DNA of 64,000 nucleotides from Chloroflexota bacterium (lineage in GTDB: Bacteria > Chloroflexota > Dehalococcoidia > Lucifugimonadales > UBA3495), in NCBI GenBank assembly GCA_028873965.1, contig JAPPMU010000062.1:155357-219356 (forward strand), in the 5' to 3' direction. Shown one piece after another: positions 32,538 through 42,419 of this stretch. The translations under genes and the position numbers were made by a program. Numbering within the stretch: position 1 is the first letter of the stretch; each line of letters starts with the position of its first letter. A model generated the notes under the pieces. The model saw only the letters and a program-made list of their open reading frames with translations. It was not told the origin of the DNA and did no database searches.

Positions 32538-34520
32538 ATGCTCGTTGCATCCGACATCAGCAAGGCTTATTCCGAGCGGACGCTGTTCCGCGGACTGAAC
32601 CTCTCCATGACGGCCGGCGACCGCATCGCGCTGATCGGCGCCAACGGGTCGGGCAAGACGACACTCCTGGACATCCTGGCCGGCGACATCCTGCCCGACG
32701 CGGGGTTGGTTTCCGGGCGGCGCAACACCACGGTGGGATACCTCAAGCAGGAGCCGGCGCCATTCGCGGGCCGGTCTCTGCTCGATGAGGTGCTGCACGC
32801 CAACCCCGAGGTCGTTGCGCTGTCCGGGCGAATCGCCTCGACCCGGGAAACGCTGTCGGCGACCGCTGATCCGGGGCAACAGCGCGAACTGATGGATCGG
32901 TTGGCGCAACTGGACGCGGAGCTGGAAGCCGCCGGCGGAAGTGACCGCGACCATGAAGCCAAGGCGATACTGTCCGGCCTGGGTTTCAAGGCAAAGGACT
33001 TCTCCCGCGACATGAAGGAGTTCAGCGGCGGCTGGATCATGCGGGCCGAGCTGGCTCGCCTGCTGTTCCGGAACCCGGACGTCCTGCTGCTGGACGAGCC
33101 CACGAACCACCTGGACCTCGAGGCCAACCTGTGGTTCGAGAAATACCTGTCGTCCTTTCCTGGCGGCGTGGTCATTACGTCTCACGACCGCGCCTTTCTG
33201 AACCAAGTCGCCAACCGGATCCTCGCCATCGAGCCGGGAGAGGCGGTGCATCACCGGGGCAACTACGACGATTACCTAGTGGCCCGGGAACGGGCGCTGG
33301 AGGTCAAACAGGCCGCCGCTGCCCGGCAGGAACGCGAGATGCAGCGGCAGATGCGCTTCGTGGAACGGTTCCGATACAAGGCAACCAAGGCGCGGCAGGT
33401 GCAGAGTCGCCTCAAGCAGCTGGAACGGATAGAGATCATCGAGCTGCCCCGGGCGACACGCAAGGTCAACTATTCGTTCCCGGAACCCCCGCGCAGCGGT
33501 TCCGACATCATTCGGCTCAACGACGTGGGCAAAGCCTACGGCGAAAACGTGGTGTATCGCGGTTTGAACCTGACCCTGGAGCGCGGGGACCGCGTGGCGC
33601 TGGTTGGGCCCAACGGGGCCGGCAAGTCGACCCTGCTGAAGATTCTCGCCGGCGTACTGCCGATCGATGACGGGGAACGCAGGCTCGGCCACAACGTGAT
33701 CACCGCCTACTACGCACAGCATGTCCTCGACCTGCTGCACGCCGACAATACCGCCCTGGAAGAATTGCAGGAGGCCGCGCCGTCGGAATCGGAACAGAAC
33801 CTGCGCACCACCCTGGGCGGCTTTCTGTTCAGCGGCGACGACATTCTGAAACCGATCTCCGTGCTGTCCGGCGGCGAAAAGGCGCGGGTCGCGCTGGCGA
33901 AGCTGCTCCTGCAACCCAGCAATTTCCTGCTGATGGACGAGCCGACCAACCACCTGGACATCACGTCCCGCGAGATCCTGGCCGACGCCCTGGGCGACTA
34001 CCAGGGTTCCATCTGCCTGGTCACTCACGACCGCACCCTGATCCGGCAGGTGGCCAACAAGATCATCGAGATCGACGGCGGGCTGCCCCGGGTGTATCCC
34101 GGCGACTACGACGGCTACCTGTACCGGAAACAACAGGAAGCGGAGACGAAACCCTCCGCTCCGGCGGCGGGCGAACCGACCAATGCCGCTCCGGACAAAC
34201 CTTCAACCAGAGGAAGGTGGCGGAGGCCTCTGACCGCCAAGGAAGAAGAGGAGCGAGCCCTGAGCCGGAAGGCCCGGCAACTGGCGACGCGCATCGACGA
34301 GATCGGGGCGGCCATCACCGAGCGCGAAGCCGTGACCTCGGAGCTGGAAGCAATGTTCACCAACCCTGAACAATTCGCGGATCGTTCCCAGCTGGAAGAC
34401 ACGGGTCAGCGGTATCGCATCCTCAAGGAAGAAGAGCAGTCGCTGTGGGACGAATGGGAGCGGCTGTCGCTGGAGGCCGAGGACGTGGACCGCACGTTGG
34501 TTGCCCTGAAAGCCGGTTAA
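32538..34520 (+). CDS. ABC-F family ATPase (Uup-like)
   Basis: 660-residue ABC-F protein with two ATP-binding cassettes and no membrane domain. Walker A motifs are GANGSGKTT (34-42) and GPNGAGKST (about 356-364); both cassettes carry an LSGG-type signature (EFSGGW and LSGGEKAR) and DEPTNHLD. The P-site tRNA-interaction linker (about 240-320) is rich in Arg and Lys, and a coiled-coil C-terminal extension (about 570-655) like that of Uup follows. ABC-F proteins act on the ribosome in translation or antibiotic protection; the Uup branch also affects DNA stability. Confidence 0.93.
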   Translation: MLVASDISKAYSERTLFRGLNLSMTAGDRIALIGANGSGKTTLLDILAGDILPDAGLVSGRRNTTVGYLKQEPAPFAGRSLLDEVLHANPEVVALSGRIASTRETLSATADPGQQRELMDRLAQLDAELEAAGGSDRDHEAKAILSGLGFKAKDFSRDMKEFSGGWIMRAELARLLFRNPDVLLLDEPTNHLDLEANLWFEKYLSSFPGGVVITSHDRAFLNQVANRILAIEPGEAVHHRGNYDDYLVARERALEVKQAAAARQEREMQRQMRFVERFRYKATKARQVQSRLKQLERIEIIELPRATRKVNYSFPEPPRSGSDIIRLNDVGKAYGENVVYRGLNLTLERGDRVALVGPNGAGKSTLLKILAGVLPIDDGERRLGHNVITAYYAQHVLDLLHADNTALEELQEAAPSESEQNLRTTLGGFLFSGDDILKPISVLSGGEKARVALAKLLLQPSNFLLMDEPTNHLDITSREILADALGDYQGSICLVTHDRTLIRQVANKIIEIDGGLPRVYPGDYDGYLYRKQQEAETKPSAPAAGEPTNAAPDKPSTRGRWRRPLTAKEEEERALSRKARQLATRIDEIGAAITEREAVTSELEAMFTNPEQFADRSQLEDTGQRYRILKEEEQSLWDEWERLSLEAEDVDRTLVALKAG

Positions 34521-34546
34521 CGCGGCGGCAGAAGGCGTGAACGACG

Positions 34547-34574
34547 CGACCCTCTCCATTGTGGGAGAGGGTCG
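34547..34574. terminator. Bidirectional hairpin between convergent genes
   Basis: CGACCCTCTCC and GGAGAGGGTCG form a perfect 11-bp stem with a 6-nt loop, midway between the stop codons of the ABC-F and VWA genes. T-tracts are weak on both strands. Confidence 0.65.
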
Positions 34575-34603
34575 TACTGTTGCCGGGGCTGTCGTCTCGG
34601 AGG

Positions 34604-36307
34604 TCAGCGGTTGTCGGCGGTGGTTTCCATTCTGGCCGCCTGGGCCGTCAGACCGGCGAAATCGACCACGGCGGCGGACTCGGGAAGGAGCTGCTGAACG
34701 CGGCGGGCCTGGTCGGCCACGGCCTGGAGACTGCCCTCGCGAGCCCAGTAGCTGCCGCGAAGGACCTCAGCGAACTCGGCCACGACCGCCGACAGCTGGA
34801 ACCTTGGGGCACTTTCCTCGAAGGAGACTGCCAGATCGCCGCGCTGAAACTCCTGGTTGATTTCCACTACCTCGTTGAGTCCCACGTCCTCATAGCGCAT
34901 GTAAACCGTCCCCAGCGTGCCGTCGGCGCCTTCGCGGAGTTTCAGCTCATAGAGCGCGGTCACGCTGTGTCCGGCTCCGATCTCTCCGGCATCCACCGCG
35001 TCGTTGCGGAAGTCGTCGTCGGCCACGTCACGGTTCTCGTAGCCCAGGAGCCGGTAGCGGCTGACAACCTCCGGGTTGAATTCGACCTGCACCTTGGCGT
35101 CCTTGGCGATGACCTGGAGGGTTCCGGTGAGGTCTTCGACGAAGATGCGGCGGGCCTCCGAAAGGGTGTCGACGTAGTAGTACGCTCCGTCGCCATCGTT
35201 TGCCAACTGCTCCATCAGAATGTCGTTGTAGTTGCCCATGCCGAAACCGATGGTGGTGAGGGTCACGCCCTTGTCCACATAGTCCTGGACTTGACGGAGT
35301 ATCGATTCATGTCCGGTGTTGCCGACGTTGCCAACGCCGTCGGAGAGCACCATGACGCGGGTGATGCGATTGGACTGCACTTCGTCCACCGCCAGCCGGT
35401 ACGCGACTTTCAGGCCGTCCTCGACGTAGGTGGAGCCGCCTGGCCGCAGGGAGTCGATGGCCTGCAGGATCTTGCCGCGCTCTCGAGCTTCAGTGGCTTC
35501 CAGCAGCACGGAGCCACGGTCGCCGTAGGTCACGATGGCAACCTTGTCGTCGGAACGGAGTTCGTCCACCAGCAGCCGGAGCGACTGCTTCACGAGTTCC
35601 AACCTGCCCTCCCGATCCATGGAGCCGGACACGTCGATGGTGAACACCAGCGTGGCGTCCTGGCGCTGCTCGTCGAGGAGTTCTTTACCCTGCAGTCCGA
35701 CGCGCATCAGCCAGTGATTGCCGTTGCCGAACGGGGATGGTGAGCCGTCGACGTGGATGGCAAAGGCGTCATCGGTGGGCGCCTCGTACCCCTGGTCGAA
35801 GTAGTTGACGAACTCCTCCACTCGTATGGAGTTCTGGTCGGGCAGGTGCCCATCGTCGAGGAACCTGCGGGCAACGGTGTATGAAGCGGTGTCCACGTCG
35901 ATGGCAAAGGTGGAGAGGTGATCGTCCTCCGTGTCGATGAACGGATTGACGCCGTAGTGCTGGAAGAAGGTCAGGTCGTAGGGCCTGTCGTTGACGGTGG
36001 CCGTGCCGCCGATGTTGTTGAAGCCCTCGGACTGCGGCGGCCCCGAGGCCGGCATCGCTGCCGACTGCTGCTGCGCGGACGCTGACGCAGGTTGCGCGGC
36101 GGCCGGAGCGGCGATAGCGGCGGTGGGTTGGGCGGCCTGAGCAGCAGCGGCAGGGGCGGACGTAGCGGCAGGAGCGGAATGGGCGGCCTGAGGTGCGGCG
36201 GCGGGTGCGGCGGGCGCGGGGGACTCCGCGCTGCCGCCGCAGGCCATTACAACCAGCAGCAGCACCATCAGCAGTGGAACGATAGCCTTGGTCAATATCG
36301 GGTTCAT
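34604..36307 (-). CDS. VWA-domain lipoprotein (YfbK-like)
   Basis: 567-residue exported lipoprotein. A hydrophobic signal with lipobox VMAC puts the lipidated residue at Cys23; an Ala/Pro-rich linker follows to about residue 85. Next come the YfbK-type N-terminal domain (DVDTASYTVARRFL), a von Willebrand A domain with MIDAS motif FTIDVSGSMD (about 217) and a C-terminal beta-rich domain. Family members are surface or periplasmic proteins of unknown partner. The gene diverges from the HTH/TPR gene across about 115 bp. Confidence 0.9.
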   Translation of the reverse strand: MNPILTKAIVPLLMVLLLVVMACGGSAESPAPAAPAAAPQAAHSAPAATSAPAAAAQAAQPTAAIAAPAAAQPASASAQQQSAAMPASGPPQSEGFNNIGGTATVNDRPYDLTFFQHYGVNPFIDTEDDHLSTFAIDVDTASYTVARRFLDDGHLPDQNSIRVEEFVNYFDQGYEAPTDDAFAIHVDGSPSPFGNGNHWLMRVGLQGKELLDEQRQDATLVFTIDVSGSMDREGRLELVKQSLRLLVDELRSDDKVAIVTYGDRGSVLLEATEARERGKILQAIDSLRPGGSTYVEDGLKVAYRLAVDEVQSNRITRVMVLSDGVGNVGNTGHESILRQVQDYVDKGVTLTTIGFGMGNYNDILMEQLANDGDGAYYYVDTLSEARRIFVEDLTGTLQVIAKDAKVQVEFNPEVVSRYRLLGYENRDVADDDFRNDAVDAGEIGAGHSVTALYELKLREGADGTLGTVYMRYEDVGLNEVVEINQEFQRGDLAVSFEESAPRFQLSAVVAEFAEVLRGSYWAREGSLQAVADQARRVQQLLPESAAVVDFAGLTAQAARMETTADNR

Positions 36308-36422
36308 CTCATCGCCTCCTTTGATTTGGGTTTGGCGATGTCAAGGTTAGGTGTGCATTGCCTGTACACTGAATGACAGATGTGTAACACTCGGTCGATT
36401 TTATGCTACAGGGCTGTATCTT

Positions 36423-38444
36423 TTGCCAGGTTTCGGTGAAATTCTCACCTCCCACGTGAGCCGGTCGGGGATTACCGATTCCGACCTGGCCCGGCGCATC
36501 GGGGTGAGCCGGGCGACCCTGATCCGCTGGAAGGAGGGCCTCACCGCAAGGCCGCGCTACCGCGAGGATGTCCTCCGTTGCGCCGAGGTGTTGAGGCTCA
36601 CGCCGGAGGAACGGGACGAGCTGCTCATCGCCGCGGATTTCGAGCCGGAAGCGCCGCCTGTCGATGCTCCACCCCAGGAACCGGCCCCCGATCCCGCGCC
36701 CATATTACCGGCCGAATCCGATGCGTCCCCGGTTCCGGCCGGGAGACGTTGGCGACCCTGGATAGTTGCGTCGGCGGCAGCGGTGGCGGTGGTGGCTGCC
36801 ATCGCGGTGGGACTGGCGCTGATAGATTTTTCCGGCGAGCCGGAGAATCCCGTGACGCCAACTATAGAGGCTCCGGTCAATATTCCCGGCGAGCCTGACC
36901 ATACCGTGACCGCTACGAGCGAGCCACCGGTTGATCCGACCAGTGAGCCTGACCACCCCGTGGCTGAAACCGGAGAGGCGCTGATCTTGATAGCGCCATT
37001 CGCCAACTACACGGCCGGCCAGCTGGAGTTCAACATCCGTGGTCGCCTCAGAGACAGCATAAATCGCGAGATCGCCGCCGCCGGACTTGAAGGCATCAGA
37101 ATCGATCATTGGGTGGAAACCGTACCGGGGAATCGTGCGGCGTTGTCGGCCGCCGAGCAATCGGGCGCGGCCATCGTGATCTGGGGGGAATACGACAGCG
37201 GCAGGGTGCTGGCCAACCTGACTTCGACACCCACCGAGAACGAAACCCTCGGCCCGCAGGTTGTGGAAATCGCCACATCGCCGTCCGAACTGCCCACGGC
37301 CATCAACCTCAACCTGACCGCCGAGGTGCGTTCGGTCGCGCTGCTGGCGCTGAGCCAGGTGTACCTCCAGCGCGGGGAGTATGAGCCGGCCAAGACCGTA
37401 CTCTACCAGGCGCTGGAGCATCCGCCCGCGGATCCGGCGGCCCTGGCCAACATGCGCTACCGATTGGGGCAGGCTTACCTGGGCGGCGAGTACGCGGACC
37501 TGGACGAGGCCATCTGGCGTTTCACCGAGGTGCTGGAGGTGCAGCCACGGTCCGCCTACACCTACGGCAGTCGCGGCCTGGCCTACCTGGAACGCGGGCG
37601 GCCGGGCGACGAGGACCTGGCAATCGCCGACCTGACCACGGCGTCCAACCTGGTCCCCCACCTGGCGGCGCCGTACTTGAACCGGGCCGTCGCCTACATC
37701 GCGCGGGGCCGGCCCGGAGACCTGGACCGGGCGCTGGATGATCTGAAACGGGCAATCGACGCTGGCGTGGAGGGACCCGGCGTGTTTGTCAATAGGGCAG
37801 CCGTGTACCTGGAACGCGGTAACGACGGCGACCTTGATCTCGCCTTCGAGGACTTGAAGCGAGCGATCGACATGGACCCGGAGCTGGCAACGGCATGGGT
37901 GAACCGGGGCAAAGCCCGGTTGCAGCGAGGCGAAGACGGGGACGTTGAACAAGCCCTTGCGGACTTCACGAGAGCCATAGACCTCGCCCCCGACAACCCG
38001 CTGGGGTATTACAACCGGGCGCTGGCGCACTCGGAAGCCGAGAACTGGGAGCCGGCCAACTCCGACCTGAAAGCGGCCCAGGAATTGGATCCCCGGGATA
38101 CGGTGATCAACGACGCGCTGTGCCGGCAACTGGGCGTACAACGCCGTCCGGAGGAAGCACTGCCCTTCTGCGACCGGGCGTTGGAGCGAGCGCCGGACGG
38201 GCCGGCAAGGGATAGCAGCGGGCTGGTTCATGCCGTGATGGGTTCGGCCGACGAGGCTATCGCGGATTTCAGGGTCTTTCTGGACTGGGTGGACGCGTCG
38301 GAGAAACCCACCTGCCGTCCCCACTACCGCCCCAGCCGGGAGTCGTGGATCAGCGCGCTGGAGTCGGGCGGTAACCCGTTTGACGACGAAACGCTGCGGG
38401 AACTGCGGGTACGACCCGCCCCTCCGGGAGGCGCTCCCTGCTGA
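36423..38444 (+). CDS. Membrane-anchored HTH / TPR protein
   Basis: 673-residue protein. An N-terminal Cro/XRE-type helix-turn-helix (SDLARRIGVSRATLIRWKEG) is followed by a Pro-rich stretch, one membrane helix (WIVASAAAVAVVAAIAVGLAL), a Pro/Glu-rich extracytoplasmic linker, an unknown domain and about seven TPR-like units from about residue 320 (LAYLERGRPGDEDLAIADLT and similar). A cytoplasmic DNA-binding head with an external TPR domain suggests a one-component membrane regulator. The start is uncertain: TTG at 36423 fits the family N-terminus LPGFGEIL, whereas ATG at 36351 adds unlikely residues. Confidence 0.82.
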   Translation: MPGFGEILTSHVSRSGITDSDLARRIGVSRATLIRWKEGLTARPRYREDVLRCAEVLRLTPEERDELLIAADFEPEAPPVDAPPQEPAPDPAPILPAESDASPVPAGRRWRPWIVASAAAVAVVAAIAVGLALIDFSGEPENPVTPTIEAPVNIPGEPDHTVTATSEPPVDPTSEPDHPVAETGEALILIAPFANYTAGQLEFNIRGRLRDSINREIAAAGLEGIRIDHWVETVPGNRAALSAAEQSGAAIVIWGEYDSGRVLANLTSTPTENETLGPQVVEIATSPSELPTAINLNLTAEVRSVALLALSQVYLQRGEYEPAKTVLYQALEHPPADPAALANMRYRLGQAYLGGEYADLDEAIWRFTEVLEVQPRSAYTYGSRGLAYLERGRPGDEDLAIADLTTASNLVPHLAAPYLNRAVAYIARGRPGDLDRALDDLKRAIDAGVEGPGVFVNRAAVYLERGNDGDLDLAFEDLKRAIDMDPELATAWVNRGKARLQRGEDGDVEQALADFTRAIDLAPDNPLGYYNRALAHSEAENWEPANSDLKAAQELDPRDTVINDALCRQLGVQRRPEEALPFCDRALERAPDGPARDSSGLVHAVMGSADEAIADFRVFLDWVDASEKPTCRPHYRPSRESWISALESGGNPFDDETLRELRVRPAPPGGAPC

Positions 38445-38501
38445 GCCACGGCAAACGGTCGCCACTGAAGGCGGCGGATTAGCCTTCTCTGAGCGGAAGG
38501 G

Positions 38502-39323
38502 CTAGGCGTCCCCAGGCGACCAGATCCAGTACCGGGAAACTGCGCCGGCGTCCACGCGCAGGTCGAAGCCGGTGATCATTTCGGCGTCGTCGGACGCCAG
38601 GAACACCGCCGCCTTGCCGTAGTGGGACGGTCCGGGGAGTTTGAGCAGAGGGGCTCCTCGGCTGGCGTCCGGCAGCAACCCCGCCGCGCGCTGTCCCAAG
38701 CGGGGGCCGGGCCAGTCCACGCCCCACCTGGCGGCCCGCTCCCGTCCTTCGGACTGGTCGGTGGCGGTTGGGGTCAGGCTGTTGACCCGAATGCCGTAGG
38801 CAGACAACTCCATGGCCACCGAGCGGGTGAAGTTGAGCATTCCGCCCTTGGCCGTACCGTAGCCCACGTTACCCGGCTCGCCTTGGTGCCCGGCGGTGGA
38901 GATGATGTTGATGACGTTGCCTTTGCGTTCCTGCTGGATCATCTGATGGGCGACGTGCTTGGTGAAGAGGAACGCGCCGGTAAGGATGATGTCGGTCTGG
39001 CGTCGCCACTCGTCCAGCGGCATGTTGAGCACGCCCTTGAAGTTGAACTGGGCCGCGCCGTTCACCAGGATGTCCACTCCCCCGAACCGCTCGGTAGCCT
39101 GGGCAATGGCGGCGAGGGCCTGCTCCTCGTCGGTCACGTCGCAGGCTACCCCGATGGCTTCGTGGCCCTCGGCGACTATGGCGGCGGCGCATTTCCGGGC
39201 CATCTCCTCCCGAATATCGACGCAGACCAGGTTCGCGCCCTCCCGAGCCAATTCCTCGGCAATGCCGCCCATTATGTTCGGGCTGGTGCCGGTCACCAGC
39301 GCCGTTTTACCTTCGAGTTTCAA
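38502..39323 (-). CDS. SDR family oxidoreductase
   Basis: 273-residue short-chain dehydrogenase. The cofactor motif is TGTSPNIMGG, an unusual form of TGxxxGxG; NGAAQ, the catalytic serine in IISTAG and YGTAK (Tyr-x3-Lys) follow. The segment from about 195 to 225 (GVDWPGPRLGQRAAGLLPD) is a longer substrate lid than usual. It is the last gene of the Rieske dioxygenase group, separated from it by a family B repeat, and may dehydrogenate a diol product (context inference). Confidence 0.9.
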   Translation of the reverse strand: MKLEGKTALVTGTSPNIMGGIAEELAREGANLVCVDIREEMARKCAAAIVAEGHEAIGVACDVTDEEQALAAIAQATERFGGVDILVNGAAQFNFKGVLNMPLDEWRRQTDIILTGAFLFTKHVAHQMIQQERKGNVINIISTAGHQGEPGNVGYGTAKGGMLNFTRSVAMELSAYGIRVNSLTPTATDQSEGRERAARWGVDWPGPRLGQRAAGLLPDASRGAPLLKLPGPSHYGKAAVFLASDDAEMITGFDLRVDAGAVSRYWIWSPGDA

Positions 39324-39345
39324 ACTTCAACCTCAACGTGGTTCA

Positions 39346-39437
39346 TCAGAAGCAGGATTTGCCGGATTTTAAGGATTTTTGGGATTACGTTCCCCCATCC
39401 TGTGAATCCAAATAATCCTCGAAATCCTGCTTCTGAC
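39346..39437. repeat. Family B palindromic repeat, copy 1
   Basis: Begins TCAGAAGCAGGATTTGCCGG and ends with AAATCCTGCTTCTGA, an inverted terminal repeat of about 15 bp with further symmetrical GGATT/AATCC steps inside. It lies between the SDR start and the stop of the dioxygenase beta subunit. Other copies are at 41408, 47167, 50706, 55974, 61288 and 63368. Confidence 0.85.
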
Positions 39438-39453
39438 AAAGCGCCCGCATCCC

Positions 39454-39948
39454 TCAAAAGATAATGCTGACCGCGCCGTGCCACGAGAGCGCTTCCAGAT
39501 CCAGGACGGCCCGGCGGTAGGCTATCTTCAAATCGCCGCCGTCCCGCCGCAGAACGTACTCGACGCTGCCCACGTAGGGCGCGCCCTCGCCGGCGCGAAA
39601 GCGGTACACCAGCACGTTGGAGTTCACCGATAGCTCGCCGTCGTCGGTTTCCGTTACGCGCACGTTGGAAATGAACCGGCGGGTCCGCGACCACGGGTAC
39701 TCCCGGTGCGCATGGCGACTGTTCAGTCGCACCGCCCGGGCTCGCAGGCGGGTGATGTCATCGTCGATGAACACCAGGTCGCGCTTGGGGTCGCCCTCCG
39801 GCAAATCGGTGGTGGGAACGACGTAACGGGCGTCCTCGGTGAACAGGTCCACCCAGTCGTCCAGTCGCCAGTCATCCAGGAGCGCGGCTTCCCGGAAAAG
39901 GAAGTCCTCCACCTGTTCACGCAAAGTGGGTTGGTTGACGGTGGTCAT
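39454..39948 (-). CDS. Aromatic-ring-hydroxylating dioxygenase beta subunit
   Basis: 164-residue NTF2-fold small subunit: EDFLFREAALLDDWRLDDWVDLFTEDARYVVP at the N-terminus and RFISNVRV in the middle match BphE/NdoC-type beta subunits. It has a structural role in the alpha3beta3 hexamer. The start lies 21 bp after the stop of the alpha subunit, so the pair is co-transcribed. Confidence 0.9.
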   Translation of the reverse strand: MTTVNQPTLREQVEDFLFREAALLDDWRLDDWVDLFTEDARYVVPTTDLPEGDPKRDLVFIDDDITRLRARAVRLNSRHAHREYPWSRTRRFISNVRVTETDDGELSVNSNVLVYRFRAGEGAPYVGSVEYVLRRDGGDLKIAYRRAVLDLEALSWHGAVSIIF

Positions 39949-39969
39949 GGTTCACCTGATGGGCGAGGG

Positions 39970-41295
39970 TCAGTCGTCGTCTGCCAGGGCCAGGGCAGGT
40001 TCCGCTTCCTCGACGGGCGCGTCCTGCACGTTGGTGTGGCTACGGCCCTGCATATTGGCGTGCCACTGCCGCCAGAACCCGCGCATCTGGAGCTCGTCGG
40101 TGGACTTGGCCGGCCGCAGCATTCCCCGGGAGATGTCGGACCACTCGGTTTCGGTGGCGCGAAAACCGATCTGGCAGGACTCCAGGGCCTCCACGTCGTC
40201 GGGAGTGGCGAAGCCGCCGGGGCCCAGGAAGGTCAGGAAACTGTCCAGCCGGGTGGCCAGCATCGCCTCGGACTCCTCCCGCGGCACCAGGTGCCAGGCG
40301 GTGACCTCCATGTTGTCGGGGGCCAGCGGCTCGAAATACCGGACGGTGATGGCCATGATGTCGTTGATCACCAGGTTGGGATAAATGATCAGGTTGCGCG
40401 AAGTATCGGCCATGCGGAAGGTGCGCTCTTCGCCGTACTTATCCACCAAACGCTGGCGGACCCGGGCGATGGGTTCTCGGGCCTCCTCGCCGAACAGCGG
40501 GTGCCAGTGGGCGATGGGGCGGCCGTTGCGCACCGGCGACTCGATGACGCAGTGGCCGTTGCCCAGGGCTCGCGCCTTGCCGACGATACGGGACGACGCC
40601 GTTTGACCGCTGTCGTCCGCGCCCAGGCCGCTGATGTAGTCCAGGTAGGTCTGATGCGTGGGGACCAGGTGATAGCCGTCGAGGCTGTTTTCCACCAGGA
40701 GCTTCCAGTTGGCCTTCATGGTGTACTTGTTGGAGCCGGCGACCATCCGCATCCCTTCCTCGGACTGGTCCATAATCAGGTCGAGGTACTCCTTTGCGTC
40801 GGCCAGATAGGTGACCAGGTCTTCGGCGTAGGGGTTGAAGTTGACGAAGTAGAAGCCGCGATAGCTTTCCACCCGCGGCGGTTCCTTCAGGCCAAGCTCG
40901 CCCCGGTCGAAGTTGGGGCCGTAGGCTTCCTGGTCGGGCACGCCGATGAGTTCGCCGTTGGTGTTGAAGGACCAGGCGTGGTAGAAGCACTGTAGGACGT
41001 CGGTGTTGCCCGCGTCGCGGCGGCAGATCAAAGCTCCCCGGTGCGGGCAGGAATTGAGGAACACCCGCACCTGGCCGTCGCGGCCGCGGGCGAAGAACAG
41101 CGGCCGCCCGGCAACCGTGCGGCGCCGGTAGTCTCCCGGGTTTTCCACCTCCGACTCGTGTCCGAGGTAGATCCAGCAACGGCTGAAAATCAGTTCCCGT
41201 TCCCGCTGGAACAGATCGTCGGAGGTCATGGATGACCGGTGGACCCTGAAGATGCCGCGCTCCCGGTCGTCGATGATCAGGTCTTTAATCTCCAT
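39970..41295 (-). CDS. Rieske dioxygenase alpha subunit
   Basis: 441-residue catalytic subunit of a Rieske non-heme iron oxygenase. The [2Fe-2S] ligands are Cys83 and His85 (CPHRGA) and Cys103 and His106 (CFYHAW); mononuclear iron is bound in NSLDGYHLVPTHQTY (about 200-214) with a later aspartate. It hydroxylates an aromatic or aromatic-like substrate that cannot be deduced. The ATG at 41295 has GGTGA 5 bases upstream; ATGs at 41307 and 41337 are less likely. No ferredoxin or reductase gene is adjacent. Confidence 0.93.
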   Translation of the reverse strand: MEIKDLIIDDRERGIFRVHRSSMTSDDLFQRERELIFSRCWIYLGHESEVENPGDYRRRTVAGRPLFFARGRDGQVRVFLNSCPHRGALICRRDAGNTDVLQCFYHAWSFNTNGELIGVPDQEAYGPNFDRGELGLKEPPRVESYRGFYFVNFNPYAEDLVTYLADAKEYLDLIMDQSEEGMRMVAGSNKYTMKANWKLLVENSLDGYHLVPTHQTYLDYISGLGADDSGQTASSRIVGKARALGNGHCVIESPVRNGRPIAHWHPLFGEEAREPIARVRQRLVDKYGEERTFRMADTSRNLIIYPNLVINDIMAITVRYFEPLAPDNMEVTAWHLVPREESEAMLATRLDSFLTFLGPGGFATPDDVEALESCQIGFRATETEWSDISRGMLRPAKSTDELQMRGFWRQWHANMQGRSHTNVQDAPVEEAEPALALADDD

Positions 41296-41378
41296 AGGTT
41301 CACCCATATACCCAGCGTCGCGTTGAAGGTGTGGCAAGCCTAGTTTCCCCGGCCGGGGCTGTCAACATGATGGCGAAC

Positions 41379-41626
41379 CTCACGCGTACCGAGTTTACGC
41401 CGGGGGTCGTCAGAAGCAGGATTTTCAGGATTACAAGGATTTTTGGGATTTATGAACATCCTGAAAATCTCAAAATCCGGCAAACCCTAATAGGAGCTAC
41501 GCAGTTGAGCGCCTGCTCGCGCTTCGAGATTGCCGCGCTGCGCTCGCAATGACAGGTTCGAGCGCGTAAATCCTATCCTGGCTGGATTCCGGCTTTCGCC
41601 GCAATGACGGTAAACGTCGACACTGC
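41379..41626. repeat. Mosaic of repeat families A, B and C
   Basis: In order: a family A left end (CTCACGCGTACCGAGTTTA, about 41380), a family B copy from GTCAGAAGCAGGATTTTCAG (41408) to about 41490 whose right end is lost, a family A right half with TGCGCTCGCAATGACA (about 41505-41560) and a family C half with GGATTCCGGCTTTCGCC (41579-41625). It fills the gap between the Rieske alpha gene and an SDR stop. Confidence 0.75.
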
Positions 41627-42388
41627 CTAAACGCCCGGCCCCCAAGTTGTGCCAAAATCGAACCGGGACGCCAGTTGTCCCGTGAACGTGCTGGCGTCCT
41701 GCAGGGCCAGGTACACGGCCAGCGGGCCGATGGCACTGGGGTCGACCCGTTCGTGCCAGTCGCGCTGCGTCCACGGGATTGCCGCCGAGCCTTCGCTGCG
41801 CAGCCCGCCGGGGCTCAGGATATTAACGGCGATGTTGTAGTCGCGCACCTCGTCGGCCAAGCAGTAGCTGAACATGTGCACCGCCGCCTTGCTGGCGCTG
41901 TAGAGGACGCCGCCGCCCTGGTTGGGGTCGGTGGCCATACGGGAACCGATGTTGATGATGCTGCCCCGCCGTTGCTGCATCATAGTGGGGAGCACGGCGC
42001 GGCTGCACAGATAGGGGCCGTTTACGTTGACCCGCATCAGCTGCTCCCAACGGGCGGCGTCGATGTCCATGATAGTCTCGCCGAGAACCATGGCGCCGGC
42101 GTTGTTGAACAGCGCGTCGATTCTGCTGTACCGCTCCACGGCCTGCCGGACCATTTCGTTGACCTGAGCTTCGTCAGTTACGTCGCAGTCCACGGCCAGG
42201 ACGTCGCCGCCGGCTTGCCTGATGTCGTTCGCCGTTTCCTCAAGGGTGCCGGCCAGGCCCGTCGGGGATTGCTTGCGGGCCGAGATGACCACGCTGGCGC
42301 CTTCCTCCGCGTATGCCTTGGCTATGGCTCGGCCCAGTCCCCGGCTGGCGCCGGTGACGATTGCGACCATTCCGTCCATCTGACCCAT
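41627..42388 (-). CDS. SDR family oxidoreductase
   Basis: 253-residue classical SDR. TGASRGLGRA binds the cofactor, NNAGAMV is the structural motif, and Ser (NIGSRM) and Tyr-x3-Lys (YSASK) are the catalytic residues; SPGG follows. The start at 42388 has AGGTAGGT about 6 bases upstream; the frame is open up to 42436 but without homology. It lies 31 bp after the LRR gene on the same strand. The substrate is unknown. Confidence 0.9.
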   Translation of the reverse strand: MGQMDGMVAIVTGASRGLGRAIAKAYAEEGASVVISARKQSPTGLAGTLEETANDIRQAGGDVLAVDCDVTDEAQVNEMVRQAVERYSRIDALFNNAGAMVLGETIMDIDAARWEQLMRVNVNGPYLCSRAVLPTMMQQRRGSIINIGSRMATDPNQGGGVLYSASKAAVHMFSYCLADEVRDYNIAVNILSPGGLRSEGSAAIPWTQRDWHERVDPSAIGPLAVYLALQDASTFTGQLASRFDFGTTWGPGV

Positions 42389-42419
42389 AGTTGACCTACC
42401 TGCATAAGTTGGGCGACGC

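Noticed and set aside
36705..38465. 586-codon minus-strand frame opposite the HTH/TPR gene
   Set aside because: No motif, and composition is that of an antisense translation of TPR repeats.
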